A DNA stretch of 64,000 nt from Maribacter arcticus (GCF_900167935.1 NZ_FUYL01000010.1:62001-126000); one strand, 5' to 3'; numbered from the stretch's first letter, positions 7,103-19,265 are shown. A program made the numbers and translations. Notes: generated from the sequence alone by a model not told the origin.

Positions 7103-9439
7103 CTATTCGTTTCTTAAACTTTTTAAGGGGTTTGCAGTAGCAGCTTTTATTGATTCGAAACTAACTGTAAGCAGCGATATACCAATTATTAATACAGCAG
7201 TTAGGCCAAATACCCACCATGGCATATTTATTCTATATTCATATTCTTCGAGCCATTTGGTCATGAAATAAGAAGAAATTGGTGTTCCAATTGCGACTCC
7301 AACGAGAATCAATTTTAAAAAGTCGCGTGTTATAAGCGAGGTAATGGTAAAAACAGAGGCACCTAATACTTTTCTAACACCAATTTCTTTGGTTTTTTGT
7401 TCGGCAGTAAATAGGACCAAACCAAACAAGCCCAAGCAAGAAATTAGAATGGCCAAAATAGAGAAGTAGGTTGATAATTTGTAAAATATAGATTCGCTCT
7501 TATAGAGTTTGTCATATTCCTGATCAATAAACCGATACTCAAAAGGAAAAGCTGGATTTAAATTAATATGAAGAGCTTCTAAAGCTGCCAATATTTGTTT
7601 TTCATTGCCCTTACTATATTTAACGAAGGCTATATTAAATTCGGAATACCCTTCACTTCTAATAATCATTGGGAAGATTGATTCTTTTAAAGAACCAAAG
7701 TGAAAATCTTTAACCACACCTACAATGGTTCCTGGATTTCCCCAAAACAATAGTGGTTGGCCTATCGGATTTTTCATCTTCATTTTATTCATGGCCGTCT
7801 CATTAATAAGATATTCAATATTTTCAGGGTTATTGTGAATAAGTTCTCTTCCCATAAGTAATTCAACACCATAGGTACCAACAAAGTCTGTACTTGCCAC
7901 CATTCCTGTAAATAACGACTGATCATCAGCGCTCTTACTGTTCCAGATAACTTCTGGTGACGTACCATAGTCTCCTAGGGGAATATGCGACGTTTTTGTG
8001 ACTGATTGAACTCCAGAAATTTGTAAAGCGCCACCTTTAAAGGCATCAAAATTATTTTGTAAGTCTTTTGACAGCGTGATTGCCAATAAATTCCCTCTGT
8101 CGAAACCGATATTTTTGTCTTGCACAAAATCAATTTGCTTTGAAATAATGATCATACTACTTATAAAGACAACCGAAATGGTAAACTGAAACACAACCAA
8201 ACCTTTTCTAATCCATTTGGTACTGGAGCTGGTTTCAATTTTTTTCTTAAAAAGATCCGTAGAACTAAAGGAAGAAAGCAAAAATGCAGGATAACTACCG
8301 GATAGAAATCCAGTTAAGAGTGTAATTACGAAAACCATTGTCCATGTGGTAACAGGCAAATTTAACAGGTCAATGTTCTTTTCTGTGATGTCATTAAATA
8401 CGGGTAGTGCAATTGCAATAAAGATTAAAGCAAAAAACAGACTTGTAAGCGATAGAAGCATGGCTTCTCCTAAGAATTGCACAATTAAACTGCTTTTACT
8501 CGCTCCTAAAACCTTTCTGGTCCCAATTTCTTTCGCTCTTTTCATATAGCCGGCAGAAGCTAAATTCATAAAATTAATGCTTGCAATTAGCATGATCAAG
8601 AAAGCTATTATCCCAAACATTCTTACATATATAATTTTCCCTTCGCCTTTTTCAATATCTGCAAACAGATAACTGTCTGCATACGATTGAAATCGAATTT
8701 CTAAATCCAATTCATAGTCTTTTAAGAATGATTTTAGTTTTTGTTCTAACTGTTCAACATCCGTTCCTTCTGCCAATTGAACGAAGGTATAGGTGCCTAG
8801 GTTTTTCCATTCATGCATCCACTCATTTTCAGCAAAAAGAGGCTCATAGGGTAAATAATAATCACTCTTCTCCGTCGAATCTTCACTGCTTAATTCAAAA
8901 ACCATAGCTATTTCCAGCTCTTTTGAATTTTCGTAAGTGAGTGTTTGTCCAATGGCATCTTTTGAGTTTCCAAAGAACAATTCGGCCATTTCTTTTGAAA
9001 TAGCAATGTGGCTTGGAGCGCTTAAAGCCTTCGAAGCATTTCCTTCTAAAATCTGAAATGAAAACATTTCAAAATAGTCTTCACTTACAAACTTTCCATT
9101 TTGCTTTAAAACCGTATTTCCATTGGAGAAGGTACTATTTCTGCTATTGTTGGTCATTGCGGTGACTTTCTCAATCTCCGGAATTTTTGTCTTTAACTCT
9201 TTATACAGAAGTGATGACGTGCCATAACCCAATGCCGTACCATCAGGTGATGTAAGATATATTGAATGGAGTTGATCTATGTTTGCATGATACTTGTTCA
9301 TGCTATTCTCACTTGATATCCATAAATAGATGAGTAAAAAGCAAAATAACCCTGAGGTTAAACCTAAAATATTAAGCAAGAATAAAACCTTATTAGTGAA
9401 AATATTTCGCCAAGCTAATTTGATATAGTTTTTAATCAT
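7103..9439 (-). CDS. FtsX/MacB-type ABC transporter permease
   Basis: 778 residues. The N-terminus (MIKNYIKLAWRNIFTNKVL) followed by one TM helix and a long MacB-type periplasmic domain is characteristic of Bacteroidetes FtsX permeases. Two FtsX blocks of three TM helices are visible. The first is centred on AFLIMLIASINFMNLASAGYMKRAKEIGTRKVLGAS; a second periplasmic domain follows, then a C-terminal block around TAEQKTKEIGVRKVLGAS. Both carry the E-I-G-(V/T)-R-K-V-L-G-A-S coupling motif that contacts an ATPase. No ATP-binding subunit is adjacent, so the partner must be elsewhere. Substrate unknown; relatives act in mechanotransmission or export. Confidence 0.92.
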   Translation of the reverse strand: MIKNYIKLAWRNIFTNKVLFLLNILGLTSGLFCFLLIYLWISSENSMNKYHANIDQLHSIYLTSPDGTALGYGTSSLLYKELKTKIPEIEKVTAMTNNSRNSTFSNGNTVLKQNGKFVSEDYFEMFSFQILEGNASKALSAPSHIAISKEMAELFFGNSKDAIGQTLTYENSKELEIAMVFELSSEDSTEKSDYYLPYEPLFAENEWMHEWKNLGTYTFVQLAEGTDVEQLEQKLKSFLKDYELDLEIRFQSYADSYLFADIEKGEGKIIYVRMFGIIAFLIMLIASINFMNLASAGYMKRAKEIGTRKVLGASKSSLIVQFLGEAMLLSLTSLFFALIFIAIALPVFNDITEKNIDLLNLPVTTWTMVFVITLLTGFLSGSYPAFLLSSFSSTDLFKKKIETSSSTKWIRKGLVVFQFTISVVFISSMIIISKQIDFVQDKNIGFDRGNLLAITLSKDLQNNFDAFKGGALQISGVQSVTKTSHIPLGDYGTSPEVIWNSKSADDQSLFTGMVASTDFVGTYGVELLMGRELIHNNPENIEYLINETAMNKMKMKNPIGQPLLFWGNPGTIVGVVKDFHFGSLKESIFPMIIRSEGYSEFNIAFVKYSKGNEKQILAALEALHINLNPAFPFEYRFIDQEYDKLYKSESIFYKLSTYFSILAILISCLGLFGLVLFTAEQKTKEIGVRKVLGASVFTITSLITRDFLKLILVGVAIGTPISSYFMTKWLEEYEYRINMPWWVFGLTAVLIIGISLLTVSFESIKAATANPLKSLRNE

Positions 9440-9612
9440 AATAGGTATCTCTAATTGTTAACTAATATATTCTCGGTTACTTTTTCAACATAAAATAATA
9501 AAACGAAAAATAAGGGTGACAAAATTTTCATAAGTCTATTTTTACTAAAGACGCAGAACTTCAGCAAACGTTACATTCAAGAACAAAGCTTCTTATTGAA
9601 ACGTATCGCAAT

Positions 9613-9800
9613 TTTATATAAAGTCAGATTATGGGTCATAAAAAGGAAAGGCCTGGTAGACCTTTTGTTTTTTGAGCTGTCTGGCCGCCCTTTTGGCGGA
9701 GGTTGGCGTGCTGGCCTTGTTTGGTACTACACTACCTTTTGCTAACGCTTCGTCTCGCTGAAACCCGCCCGAACGTAACTGTTTCGGTACGGGCGGAAGC
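9613..9800 (+). repeat. R1 palindromic repeat, diverged copy
   Basis: The R1 core hairpin is present as AAAAGGnnn...CCTTTT around GGCCTGGTAGACC (9648-9668), followed by TTTTTTGAGC and GGCGTGCTGGCC as in other copies. It also contains a CCGCC/GGCGG stem near 9685 and a 7-bp stem CCGCCCG (9765-9771) / CGGGCGG (9790-9796). It is distinctly GC-richer than its surroundings. Confidence 0.65.
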
Positions 9801-10023
9801 CGACATATTGCACGATATTTAATATTGGCATATAAGGTAGCCTGTTCGCTATAGCTCTTTTCGAACGAAAGAATGAAGAGTCATGAAACAATACCATTTT
9901 ACTAACCGTATTAAATTACATCGCTATTTCAATCATAGTGACTTCTTCATACATGCGGTGCTGAAAAATAAGTAGACTAGTCTTTCGCAACCGTTCGATA
10001 TGAAAACAAGTCGGTAATTGTGC

Positions 10024-10031
10024 TACCTTTG
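10024..10031 (+). promoter_or_regulatory. Putative Bacteroidetes -7 promoter box
   Basis: TACCTTTG is a perfect TAnnTTTG match ~72 bases upstream of the lipoprotein gene at 10104. No convincing -33 TTTG is seen at the expected spacing. Confidence 0.4.
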
Positions 10032-10103
10032 TAGGTACGCTATTAGGTTGAATAACAACAGGCTAAAGCAACTACTAAGTTTGGCCAAGCTGATAATACA
10101 AAA

Positions 10104-11024
10104 ATGAATACAAGCTTGAGAAATGAAAGCATCCCATTGAAAATGTGGCTAAAAAATTCGGTTACTTACTACGTGTTACTAGTTCTCATAGGCCTTATAC
10201 TTTTGAGTTGTTCATCGACCAAAAAAAACAAGCAGAAGACAATCACTTCGAATTCCCATCAAAATACTACACAAGTACAAAGCAGTAATGGCAATACAGC
10301 TACACATAATTATGGTTTTGATGACCATGAATTTATTAGTCTAAGGCCAGTGTTAAGAAAAACAATACTATCCAATGCTTTAGATTCAGTGGCACAAATT
10401 GGTTCTCATACATCGGCCAACGAAAATGAATTTGTAGCTAATTTGATTGACAAAAGTCCGGTGGCAGATAGGATAGTAGAAAATTATCTCAATAGCGAAA
10501 ATAAGGAGCCTAAAGGGCATTGCCTATCCGTAAGTAAAGGGCGTTTTGAACAGGCTTATAAAGAAGTTCACGGTCATTCGCTCTATCAAGATTTACCTAC
10601 TAGCATGGCCACAAAAACATATACCCCAAAGCAAGTGTTTAATTTGCTGTACGCATCCGCTTCAGACTTAAGCGATGGATGGCGAAGCCTACCTGAGGAA
10701 TATAGGGGCAAAGGTAATGCAGGTGCTATTGCCTATGCCGGTATGGGTACTATAGTTGATTCAACAGGAATTTGGAGTGGCCAATTACAACCCGGAGCAC
10801 TCATGCAAGTATGGCGGTTTAAAGACGATTATGAAAAGGTAGTGCAAGGCGTAAATGTTAAAAAACTGGATCCTTATGGACATTCGTTTATTTTTATAAG
10901 TTATGTGCGCGATGAAAAAAATGCAATTATTGGATTTAAAATTGCCGATCAAGGTTTTCAAAGCTACAGGCCTCTAGTACCTAGAGATTATGAAGTATGG
11001 TGGGCAGTAAATCTCAGTATTTAA
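10104..11024 (+). CDS. Lipoprotein with possible papain-like catalytic residues, hypothetical
   Basis: 306 residues. A hydrophobic signal ends LILLSCSS (Cys36), giving a lipoprotein; an internal ATG at 10143 would give a shorter and equally workable signal. A Ser/Thr/Asn-rich linker (residues 40-70) leads to a globular domain. Candidate catalytic residues in NlpC/P60-like order are Cys140 (PKGHCLSVSKGRF), His260 (DPYGHSFIFISY) and Asp282 (KIADQGFQ). I recognise no named family. The arrangement suggests a cell-wall or peptide amidohydrolase (inference). The next gene, also a secreted Cys/His protein on the same strand, suggests a functional pair. Confidence 0.7.
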   Translation: MNTSLRNESIPLKMWLKNSVTYYVLLVLIGLILLSCSSTKKNKQKTITSNSHQNTTQVQSSNGNTATHNYGFDDHEFISLRPVLRKTILSNALDSVAQIGSHTSANENEFVANLIDKSPVADRIVENYLNSENKEPKGHCLSVSKGRFEQAYKEVHGHSLYQDLPTSMATKTYTPKQVFNLLYASASDLSDGWRSLPEEYRGKGNAGAIAYAGMGTIVDSTGIWSGQLQPGALMQVWRFKDDYEKVVQGVNVKKLDPYGHSFIFISYVRDEKNAIIGFKIADQGFQSYRPLVPRDYEVWWAVNLSI

Positions 11025-11126
11025 AGGGCAGTTAAACACTATAATAAAAGTTTAACATTTTTATTGTAATTTCTTCTTAACTAATACGTTACAAAGATAG
11101 CGTCTGATTCCTAAATCTAAAAAAAT

Positions 11127-11906
11127 ATGCTACTATTTTCATTACTACTTACTTTAGGCTTTACAAACGAAATTCCACCTAAAGTAGAAGAGGTTGCAGT
11201 TTATCCTATGGCTGCTGAAAAACCATTGCCTGTATTGAAATCTAGGAATTTCAAGGGAACTGTAAACTTTGATTATAATACGGATTTAGATAGTATTGCT
11301 GAATCTTATGCTAATAGTAAAGTAGATGCTGGTGAACTTCGTTTGCGTTTAAAAGAAGGTCTTCGTTTGGGCACTATTTCTTTTGATAATATTAAAACAG
11401 AATTTACCAATCAATTAGTAGATAAAATTATACCGCATTGGTACGGTACTCCTTGGAGTTTTGGGGGCCATACAACCATACCGAACCAAGGTAAAATTGC
11501 ATGTGGTTATTTTATATCAACCACCTTACGCGATATGGGTATAAAACTCAACAGGTTTACATTGGCTCAAAAATCACCTTTAGACGAGGCTAAAATGATT
11601 AGCTGTGGCTCGGTTATAAATAAAGTGGTACAAGATACCCCAGAAAAAGCCTTCGAAGAGATTGATAGTTTAACCAAAGAGGGACTCTATTTTATAGGTT
11701 TTGATGAGGGCCATGTAGGCTATCTTTTAAAACGAGAAGGCGAACTATTTCTTATCCATTCCAACTATCTTAACCCTGTGTCAGTTTGTATGGAAACCCT
11801 AAAAGAATCACGTGTTTTTAAGCGTTTTACCAAATTTCATCTGGTAGATATTTCTCATAACGATACGCTTCTGCAACGTTGGTTAGACAATGGCAACGTA
11901 TTGTAA
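11127..11906 (+). CDS. NlpC/P60-like secreted protein, hypothetical
   Basis: 259 residues with a short N-terminal signal (MLLFSLLLTLGFT). The central domain has a papain-like signature: HWYGTPWSFGGHTTIP precedes Cys126 in KIACGYFISTTLRDMG, then His196 in DEGHVGYLL and His211 in FLIHSNY, matching the Cys-His-polar triad order of the NlpC/P60 superfamily. The DEGHVGYL segment is typical of CHAP/NlpC folds. Likely a periplasmic amidase or peptidase; the substrate is unknown. It sits 102 bases after the lipoprotein gene and is convergent with fadH. Confidence 0.75.
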   Translation: MLLFSLLLTLGFTNEIPPKVEEVAVYPMAAEKPLPVLKSRNFKGTVNFDYNTDLDSIAESYANSKVDAGELRLRLKEGLRLGTISFDNIKTEFTNQLVDKIIPHWYGTPWSFGGHTTIPNQGKIACGYFISTTLRDMGIKLNRFTLAQKSPLDEAKMISCGSVINKVVQDTPEKAFEEIDSLTKEGLYFIGFDEGHVGYLLKREGELFLIHSNYLNPVSVCMETLKESRVFKRFTKFHLVDISHNDTLLQRWLDNGNVL

Positions 11907-11956
11907 TTATTTTGCTATACTAATAGCAGGCGCCTTATACTTAAACATCATTTTAC

Positions 11957-13987
<2,031 letters not shown>

Positions 13988-14180
13988 TTATAACGGTTTT
14001 TGAATAATTACTATGCATGCATACTAATTGGTAAGTTACGTTTTTTTATAATGAATGAATGAGAGAGGATATAACTCTTTTATTTTAAATCGTTCCTAGA
14101 ACTAACGAGAGGCTTGCAAGTTTTAATAACAAATGTGGGGTATAGCTTTGCGACCTTTTAATCAGTCATCATAGGTCAAT

Positions 14181-16367
14181 CTATACCAAAGCATTTTCGC
14201 TAAAACTATCCATGCAAAAAATTGCAGAAGTTCTAGAAAACTCAGCAACTTTAATCATGTCCTCAATACTAAGGTCAGGTCTCAGAGGTAGAATATTTAG
14301 GTCGGTACGGTTTGTAGTCAACAATTCCAGTTCGTCATGTAGTGAATAGTGCTCAATTTTTGTATGTATTGGAAAACGTACCAAATCATTCAAAACTGAA
14401 ATATCTTTTTCAGAACTGTTACTTTGATTGTCCCTTGCTAAACGTACACTAATGTTCCCTTCCCAATTTTTTTGAAGAAGTAATGCTATAAGAACTGAAA
14501 GGTCATTATTACTAAGGTCATAATTGGTTTTCCAAGCCGGAGAAAAATCCTTTAGCCAAAGGGTAATATCCTTCTCAAGTGAAAGACCTACATTTTCAAA
14601 AGGTACATATAGTAGCACCCCATATCTATTTTGTCGGGCAATTTCAATAATGTTCATATAACTTTCGTTGAACCTTCCATCGCCGCTTACCGATAGAAAA
14701 ACTGTATTGGGTTTAAAAAAAGCAGCATTTAACGACTGCATGCTTATTTTAATAGATTCTGCAAAATCATTACCGCTTACATAGGTATAACTTGTTGCAA
14801 TATTTTTTGATTTTAGACGTCTAATGACCTCAGGAAGAAAGTTGATTAGTTTATCTTCAATATCCTTATTTAAATTACTTACAGCCAAGAATTTAATAGA
14901 ACCTTTAGGGGCAACAATACTTTCTATCAGTTTAAATGAACGTCTTATTTCCTTGGGTGCCGTAACCGGAATGAGAAGATCAGGCCTCCAAGAACGCACC
15001 TCTCTTGTCGGACTTAATTCTGTTGTTTTTTTTGTTGCCCATGCTGCCAATGCAGTGAAAAGTCCACTGCGAGAGTCTCCCGCATCAGACTTTAGTTTTT
15101 TCTTAACCAAGTAATAGTAGAAAAACACAATCAAAATAAGCGATGCTAAAGCAATTGCAGCATTGATTATAAACATTACGGTCAAAGAACCAAAAGCCCC
15201 AATAAGTGGCACTGCAATAGGTATTTTTAAAGTAGGCCTAAAACTAGGTAGTGACAGTGACTGTTCAATTAGGGCTACCACATTTACCATAGCATAGGTA
15301 ATCATAAAGAACATGGTTATTAAAGGGGCTATTGTATTTAAGTCACGTAGTGAAAGCCCAACAAGTACAATTATTGCCGTAATAATCATAGCGTTAAAGG
15401 GCTCTCCTTTTTTATTGGTTTTTGCTAAGAATTCGCTTTTCGGAAGAATTCTTTTTTCTCCTAAGGCCAGTAATATTCTGGGAGCTCCTACAAACGAACC
15501 TAATGCCGATGAAAGCGTAGCTCCTAATAAACCAGCAAGAACGATGGGTGCATAATAAGATTTATCAATAAATACGTTGTAATTTTCAACGAGTTCCTTG
15601 GGTGTCGCTAGTAATGCTGCCACAAAAACCAGCGCCATGTAAACCAAAGTGGAAATTATAACAGCAGTTATCGTTCCCCTTGGAATGCTTTTTCTCGGAT
15701 TTTCCAAGTCTCCAGACATATTTGCTCCAGCCATTACGCCAGTTACCGCAGGAAAGAATACTGCAAATACCAACCAAAAAGAGGAACCTTCAAAATTATT
15801 TTCCTTTGAACCTGGGTAATCTCCAAACCAAACAAAATCATAATTGAGCTCAGTAATAAAAAGTCCTCCCACAATAGATGCTATCGACAAGATAATAATT
15901 GCCATAATCACATATTGAATCTTAAAGGCAAAACTGGTGCTTATAAAAGCGATGGCCATAACAAGGATAAAGACGAAAATATCTAACAACAGCGGACTAA
16001 ATTCGGGTAAAATAGATTGTAGACCTTCCCTAAAACCAAAAATGTACATCGCTACGGCAATTGCCTGCGAGAAAAAGAAGGGTATACCTATGGCACCTCC
16101 AATTTCAAGTCCTAACGATTGGGAAATAAGGCTAAACGCCCCGCCTGACCCTATACGAATATTGGTAGTTATACTCGATAGGGACAACGCTGTTGAAAGT
16201 GTAATTGATACTGCCACAACAATAATCAATAGTGCTCCCATAACGCCTGCATTCCCAACCACCCAAGGATGCCGTATATACATAATTACGCCAAGAACCG
16301 TAAGAAAGGTAGGAGTAAAGACCCCCGCCATCATACCGAATTTTTTGATTTCGTTGGTTTTATCCAT
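14181..16367 (-). CDS. APC superfamily transporter, SLC12-like (cation-chloride cotransporter type)
   Basis: 728 residues. The first ~450 are a 12-TM APC-fold transporter beginning FGMMAGVFTPTFLTVLGVIMY, with the first helix break typical of SLC12 proteins; AGANMSGDLENPRKSIPRGT is the conserved loop after TM6. The last ~270 residues are a soluble cytosolic domain, also seen in bacterial SLC12-like proteins. It likely moves ions or amino acids across the inner membrane; the substrate cannot be told. Downstream of fadH's start but separated by ~200 bases, so probably its own unit. Confidence 0.85.
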   Translation of the reverse strand: MDKTNEIKKFGMMAGVFTPTFLTVLGVIMYIRHPWVVGNAGVMGALLIIVVAVSITLSTALSLSSITTNIRIGSGGAFSLISQSLGLEIGGAIGIPFFFSQAIAVAMYIFGFREGLQSILPEFSPLLLDIFVFILVMAIAFISTSFAFKIQYVIMAIIILSIASIVGGLFITELNYDFVWFGDYPGSKENNFEGSSFWLVFAVFFPAVTGVMAGANMSGDLENPRKSIPRGTITAVIISTLVYMALVFVAALLATPKELVENYNVFIDKSYYAPIVLAGLLGATLSSALGSFVGAPRILLALGEKRILPKSEFLAKTNKKGEPFNAMIITAIIVLVGLSLRDLNTIAPLITMFFMITYAMVNVVALIEQSLSLPSFRPTLKIPIAVPLIGAFGSLTVMFIINAAIALASLILIVFFYYYLVKKKLKSDAGDSRSGLFTALAAWATKKTTELSPTREVRSWRPDLLIPVTAPKEIRRSFKLIESIVAPKGSIKFLAVSNLNKDIEDKLINFLPEVIRRLKSKNIATSYTYVSGNDFAESIKISMQSLNAAFFKPNTVFLSVSGDGRFNESYMNIIEIARQNRYGVLLYVPFENVGLSLEKDITLWLKDFSPAWKTNYDLSNNDLSVLIALLLQKNWEGNISVRLARDNQSNSSEKDISVLNDLVRFPIHTKIEHYSLHDELELLTTNRTDLNILPLRPDLSIEDMIKVAEFSRTSAIFCMDSFSENALV

Positions 16368-16577
16368 TATGAGGATTTTTGAGCCATCGTATTTATTTGA
16401 CTAAAGTTAGTTGTTGGTCATAGCATTGTAAATGATAAATATCATTAGAATGTCTATTGAAAAATGCAATGAATTAAAAATAATTCGTACACATTTTACT
16501 GAACAAATGAATTTAAAAACATCTTTTGAGAATTAACAATTAATAAGTTAAAGATATTATCGGTCAAGATGCCATGA

Positions 16578-17609
16578 CTATAGATTTACTTCATTTTTAG
16601 AGGTTATACTTCCATATTCCTTGGTATATACTCTAACCATCATTAAAAACAGGCTAATAAGCAATGGACCGAAAATTAAACCTATAAAACCAAAAATGGG
16701 TACCCCTATAATTACCCCTATCAATGTGATTAAAGGGTGTACATCATCTAACTTGTTCAAAACGTATACACGAATTACATTGTCAGTGGTACCTACAATG
16801 AGAATACCATACAATAAAATACCCCAAGCCTGAAAATTGTTGTCATTTGATAATGCTATTAAAAAGACAGGGATGATACCAATAATGGCTCCTATCACGG
16901 GCACCATAGATCCAACAGTTACTATTACTGCCCAAAAGAAAGGTTGTTCAATACCAAAGATTAAAAACCCAATTAAAGCAACTACTCCCTGAGCAATCGC
17001 TACGACAGGAATCCCAATCGCATTGGAGCGCACCTTCTCCCTAATTTCATTAGATATCAATCCACTATATTTCTTTTTAAAAGGGGTATACGTACCCAAG
17101 ACTGCATTTAACTCCTCATTTTTAGTCAACATAAAATATAGTATAAAATACATCATTGCGATAGCGATGACCATATTTACCGAGCCTCCCAGTACACCCT
17201 GCAGTCCTTCAGATAATGTAGATGATATTTTTTCCGGTTCTATACTTGAGGTTAAGTCCACTCCAAAGTTATTTTCCCAAATAACTATTTTCTGTTTGAT
17301 CAGATTAATATAGTGTTCAAAATCATTAAGACCCTTACCCACTTTTTTACCTAACATCAAGCCTACTCCTGCAAAAGGGAGTAAAATACAAAAAAAGGAT
17401 AGCACCAATAATAATAATGCCGCTAAGCCCGGGCGCCAATTTTTAGAGGTCAATTTCTTCATTGGCCCCAATAACAAAATATATAGAGTTAATGCTCCTA
17501 AAAAACCAGAGAGATAAGGAACCAGTGACTTAAATAATATACCACCCATCAGTACAATAAATAATATCATAAAGACTTGGCGAATAATTTCAGCAGGTAT
17601 TGTTTTCAT
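16578..17609 (-). CDS. AI-2E family transporter (UPF0118/PerM-like permease)
   Basis: 343 residues from the ATG at 17609 (MKTIPAEIIRQ); an ATG at 17630 adds seven residues and is less like relatives. About eight TM helices with the family hallmark near the C-terminus (DNVIRVYVLNKLDDVHPL followed by a glycine-rich GVIIGVPIFGFIGLIFGPLL) identify it as a TqsA/YdiK/PerM-type protein. Members export autoinducer-2 or act as Na+/H+ antiporters; the specific role is unknown here. Confidence 0.88.
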   Translation of the reverse strand: MKTIPAEIIRQVFMILFIVLMGGILFKSLVPYLSGFLGALTLYILLLGPMKKLTSKNWRPGLAALLLLVLSFFCILLPFAGVGLMLGKKVGKGLNDFEHYINLIKQKIVIWENNFGVDLTSSIEPEKISSTLSEGLQGVLGGSVNMVIAIAMMYFILYFMLTKNEELNAVLGTYTPFKKKYSGLISNEIREKVRSNAIGIPVVAIAQGVVALIGFLIFGIEQPFFWAVIVTVGSMVPVIGAIIGIIPVFLIALSNDNNFQAWGILLYGILIVGTTDNVIRVYVLNKLDDVHPLITLIGVIIGVPIFGFIGLIFGPLLISLFLMMVRVYTKEYGSITSKNEVNL

Positions 17610-18053
17610 ATTAATATCAACTTTAAACACATATATCGGATTAAGTTATTTCCGGATAATAACATAAAATTAAGTTCGGTAAAACATATGGATTCACAAG
17701 CATATTTTTTGTTATACTTTTAAACTTTATCATCGTTTCCTACTTTACTTCTTAGTCTCATAGCTTTGCTAAATACAATCGGAATATCATACATACAGAC
17801 TATACTTTGAGAAGAAAGCAAATGACCAATAGTTTATTCAGGGTAGGCAAATGACTCAAAATGTACAAGTGTAATAAGGTACTAATAGGTTTATTAGAAC
17901 TTTTTTAATGTTAGGTATATGGTTTATTGAGTGGATTAAATAACTAATTTAATAAGCAAATACTTGCCATTGGAAAATTCCTACGAATTTTCCAAATAAG
18001 CCAGAACAAGCAATAAATTATATGCGGAGTTGGTATTCGTATTTATTTTATCT
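17610..18053. other. Gene-free region with a perfect hairpin
   Basis: The 444 bases lie upstream of the AI-2E gene and downstream of the copper operon. No frame of credible length is present. The only structure is a perfect 11-bp inverted repeat TTGGAAAATTC (17970-17980) / GAATTTTCCAA (17985-17995) with loop CTAC, ~60 bases beyond the operon's last stop codon. It lacks a clear T-run, so it is either a 3'-end processing/terminator hairpin or an unrelated palindrome. Confidence 0.5.
17970..17995 (-). terminator. Candidate 3'-end hairpin of the copper operon
   Basis: A perfect 11-bp stem with a 4-base loop, downstream of the 18054 stop codon on the minus strand. No uridine tract follows, so intrinsic termination is uncertain. 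Confidence 0.3.
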
Positions 18054-18485
18054 TTAATTATGCATGCCTCCCTTATTTATTCCTTTATCGTTCATCATCT
18101 TCATACTGGAGTTCATACAATCTTCACTCAACATGCCCTCCTTATGCATAATTTGAATCATGTGACTCATCATTTTTCCATCTTTCATCATTGATTGCAT
18201 CATATTCATTGACATCAGGCTATCATTCAAAATCATATTTAAATCTTCACCCTTCATCATATTACCCATTATATTTTGGTTGCCCTTCATCATCTGCATT
18301 GCATGGTCGTTGCCTTGCATGTTGCCCATGAATTCTGTCATGTAATTGTGGTTGCTGGCAATCGCATCAAAAAGTTCCGTTCTTGTTTCTGAATTTTCGA
18401 GCATTACATTAGTATCTGTTTTCTGTTCGCAACTAGATAGACTTACTAAGCCAATTGCCATTAAAATAATTGTTGTTGTTTTCAT
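18054..18485 (-). CDS. Methionine-rich lipoprotein, copper operon
   Basis: 143 residues. The lipobox is SLSSC, near residue 19. 29 of 143 residues are Met, in pairs and triplets (MQMMKGNQNIMGNMMK, MNMMQSMMKDGKMM). The region after the lipobox (SETRTELFDAIASNHNYMTEF) resembles that of the other Met-rich lipoprotein in this operon. Met clusters in periplasmic or surface proteins commonly bind Cu(I). Its place at the end of the unit headed by the multicopper oxidase supports copper binding or storage (inference). It is the last gene of the minus-strand unit. Confidence 0.8.
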   Translation of the reverse strand: MKTTTIILMAIGLVSLSSCEQKTDTNVMLENSETRTELFDAIASNHNYMTEFMGNMQGNDHAMQMMKGNQNIMGNMMKGEDLNMILNDSLMSMNMMQSMMKDGKMMSHMIQIMHKEGMLSEDCMNSSMKMMNDKGINKGGMHN

Positions 18486-18582
18486 ACTATTTGATTTTAA
18501 ATTAATAATTGTTAGCGTATTTCAACCTATTCTTGATTGATTTTAAAATTCATTCCCCAACTGAAAATAGGCATTGCTATTT

Positions 18583-19263
18583 TCAAATTTGTTGTACTGG
18601 AAGACCTAAAGTAATCCAGTCATGCATTCCTCCCCTGTAGTATAAAATTCTATTTGCTGGACAACCTGCATCCAAGAGGTCTTTTATAGCTGTTGATGAT
18701 TGTGGGCATTGTGGGCCATTACAAAAAAATATGCTGGGATTGTTTATGTCCAATTCATCCATTCTTTCTACCAACTCGGTGTAAGGGATATTTATTGAGC
18801 CAGGTATGGTTACTGAACCAGAGGTATTGGGCTTTCTCGCATCAATAATGGGCCAACCTTTATTGTGGTGATTATATACTTCTAGCTCTCCCACCGTATG
18901 CACCTTTTGTGCGGCCGTTATGGATTGAATACTGCCCCACGTTACGTCAACTTCTACTAAACCAGGTTCTGTTCCTATATTTTTGGGTATCATATGGTTC
19001 TCATCTCTTGTAGAGGTTCTACGCTCGGATATATCCTTAATTCTTGCCTTTAGTTCATTTATTTTATCTATTTCGGGCATACCAACAGATTCAATCTTGT
19101 CATCTACAAGCAATAATGGGGAATGTTTCAAATGATGCTTTTCAAAGAATTCGGGATGCTCCTCAGAATAAATTACTTTATATGGCAACCAAGCGGCTTG
19201 AAGCACTTTCTCTAGTATAGGTCTATGCTGACAGGTTTTGGTCGCTGCTATTATTATCTCCAT
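18583..19263 (-). CDS. Thioredoxin-like/rhodanese fusion protein
   Basis: 226 residues from the ATG at 19263 (MEIIIAATKTCQHRP); the longer frame to 19338 would run back through the upstream gene. Residues 1-~75 resemble a small thioredoxin-fold domain (KTCQHRPILEK...SPLLLVDDK) with one cysteine instead of CxxC. Residues ~115-226 are a rhodanese domain (IDARKPNTSGSVTIPGSINI... FFCNGPQCPQS) with the active-site Cys in FFCNGPQC. It may shuttle sulfur or act in thiol/copper stress. The start overlaps the end of the upstream small gene within 3 bases, so the genes are co-transcribed. An 8-bp hairpin (18563-18584) overlaps its stop codon. Confidence 0.8.
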   Translation of the reverse strand: MEIIIAATKTCQHRPILEKVLQAAWLPYKVIYSEEHPEFFEKHHLKHSPLLLVDDKIESVGMPEIDKINELKARIKDISERRTSTRDENHMIPKNIGTEPGLVEVDVTWGSIQSITAAQKVHTVGELEVYNHHNKGWPIIDARKPNTSGSVTIPGSINIPYTELVERMDELDINNPSIFFCNGPQCPQSSTAIKDLLDAGCPANRILYYRGGMHDWITLGLPVQQI

Positions 19264-19265
19264 AA

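Larger units (their letters stand above)
9440..10103. other. Gene-free region with one R1 repeat copy
   Basis: The 664 bases separate the divergent FtsX and lipoprotein genes. 9613-9800 holds a diverged R1 repeat (next entry). A -7-like box lies at 10024. I see no coding sequence, tRNA or other RNA gene in the remainder. Confidence 0.6.

Noticed and set aside
7002-7271. Plus-strand 89-codon frame overlapping the end of the FtsX gene
   Set aside because: Lies mostly inside the permease coding region in antisense and has no recognisable features.
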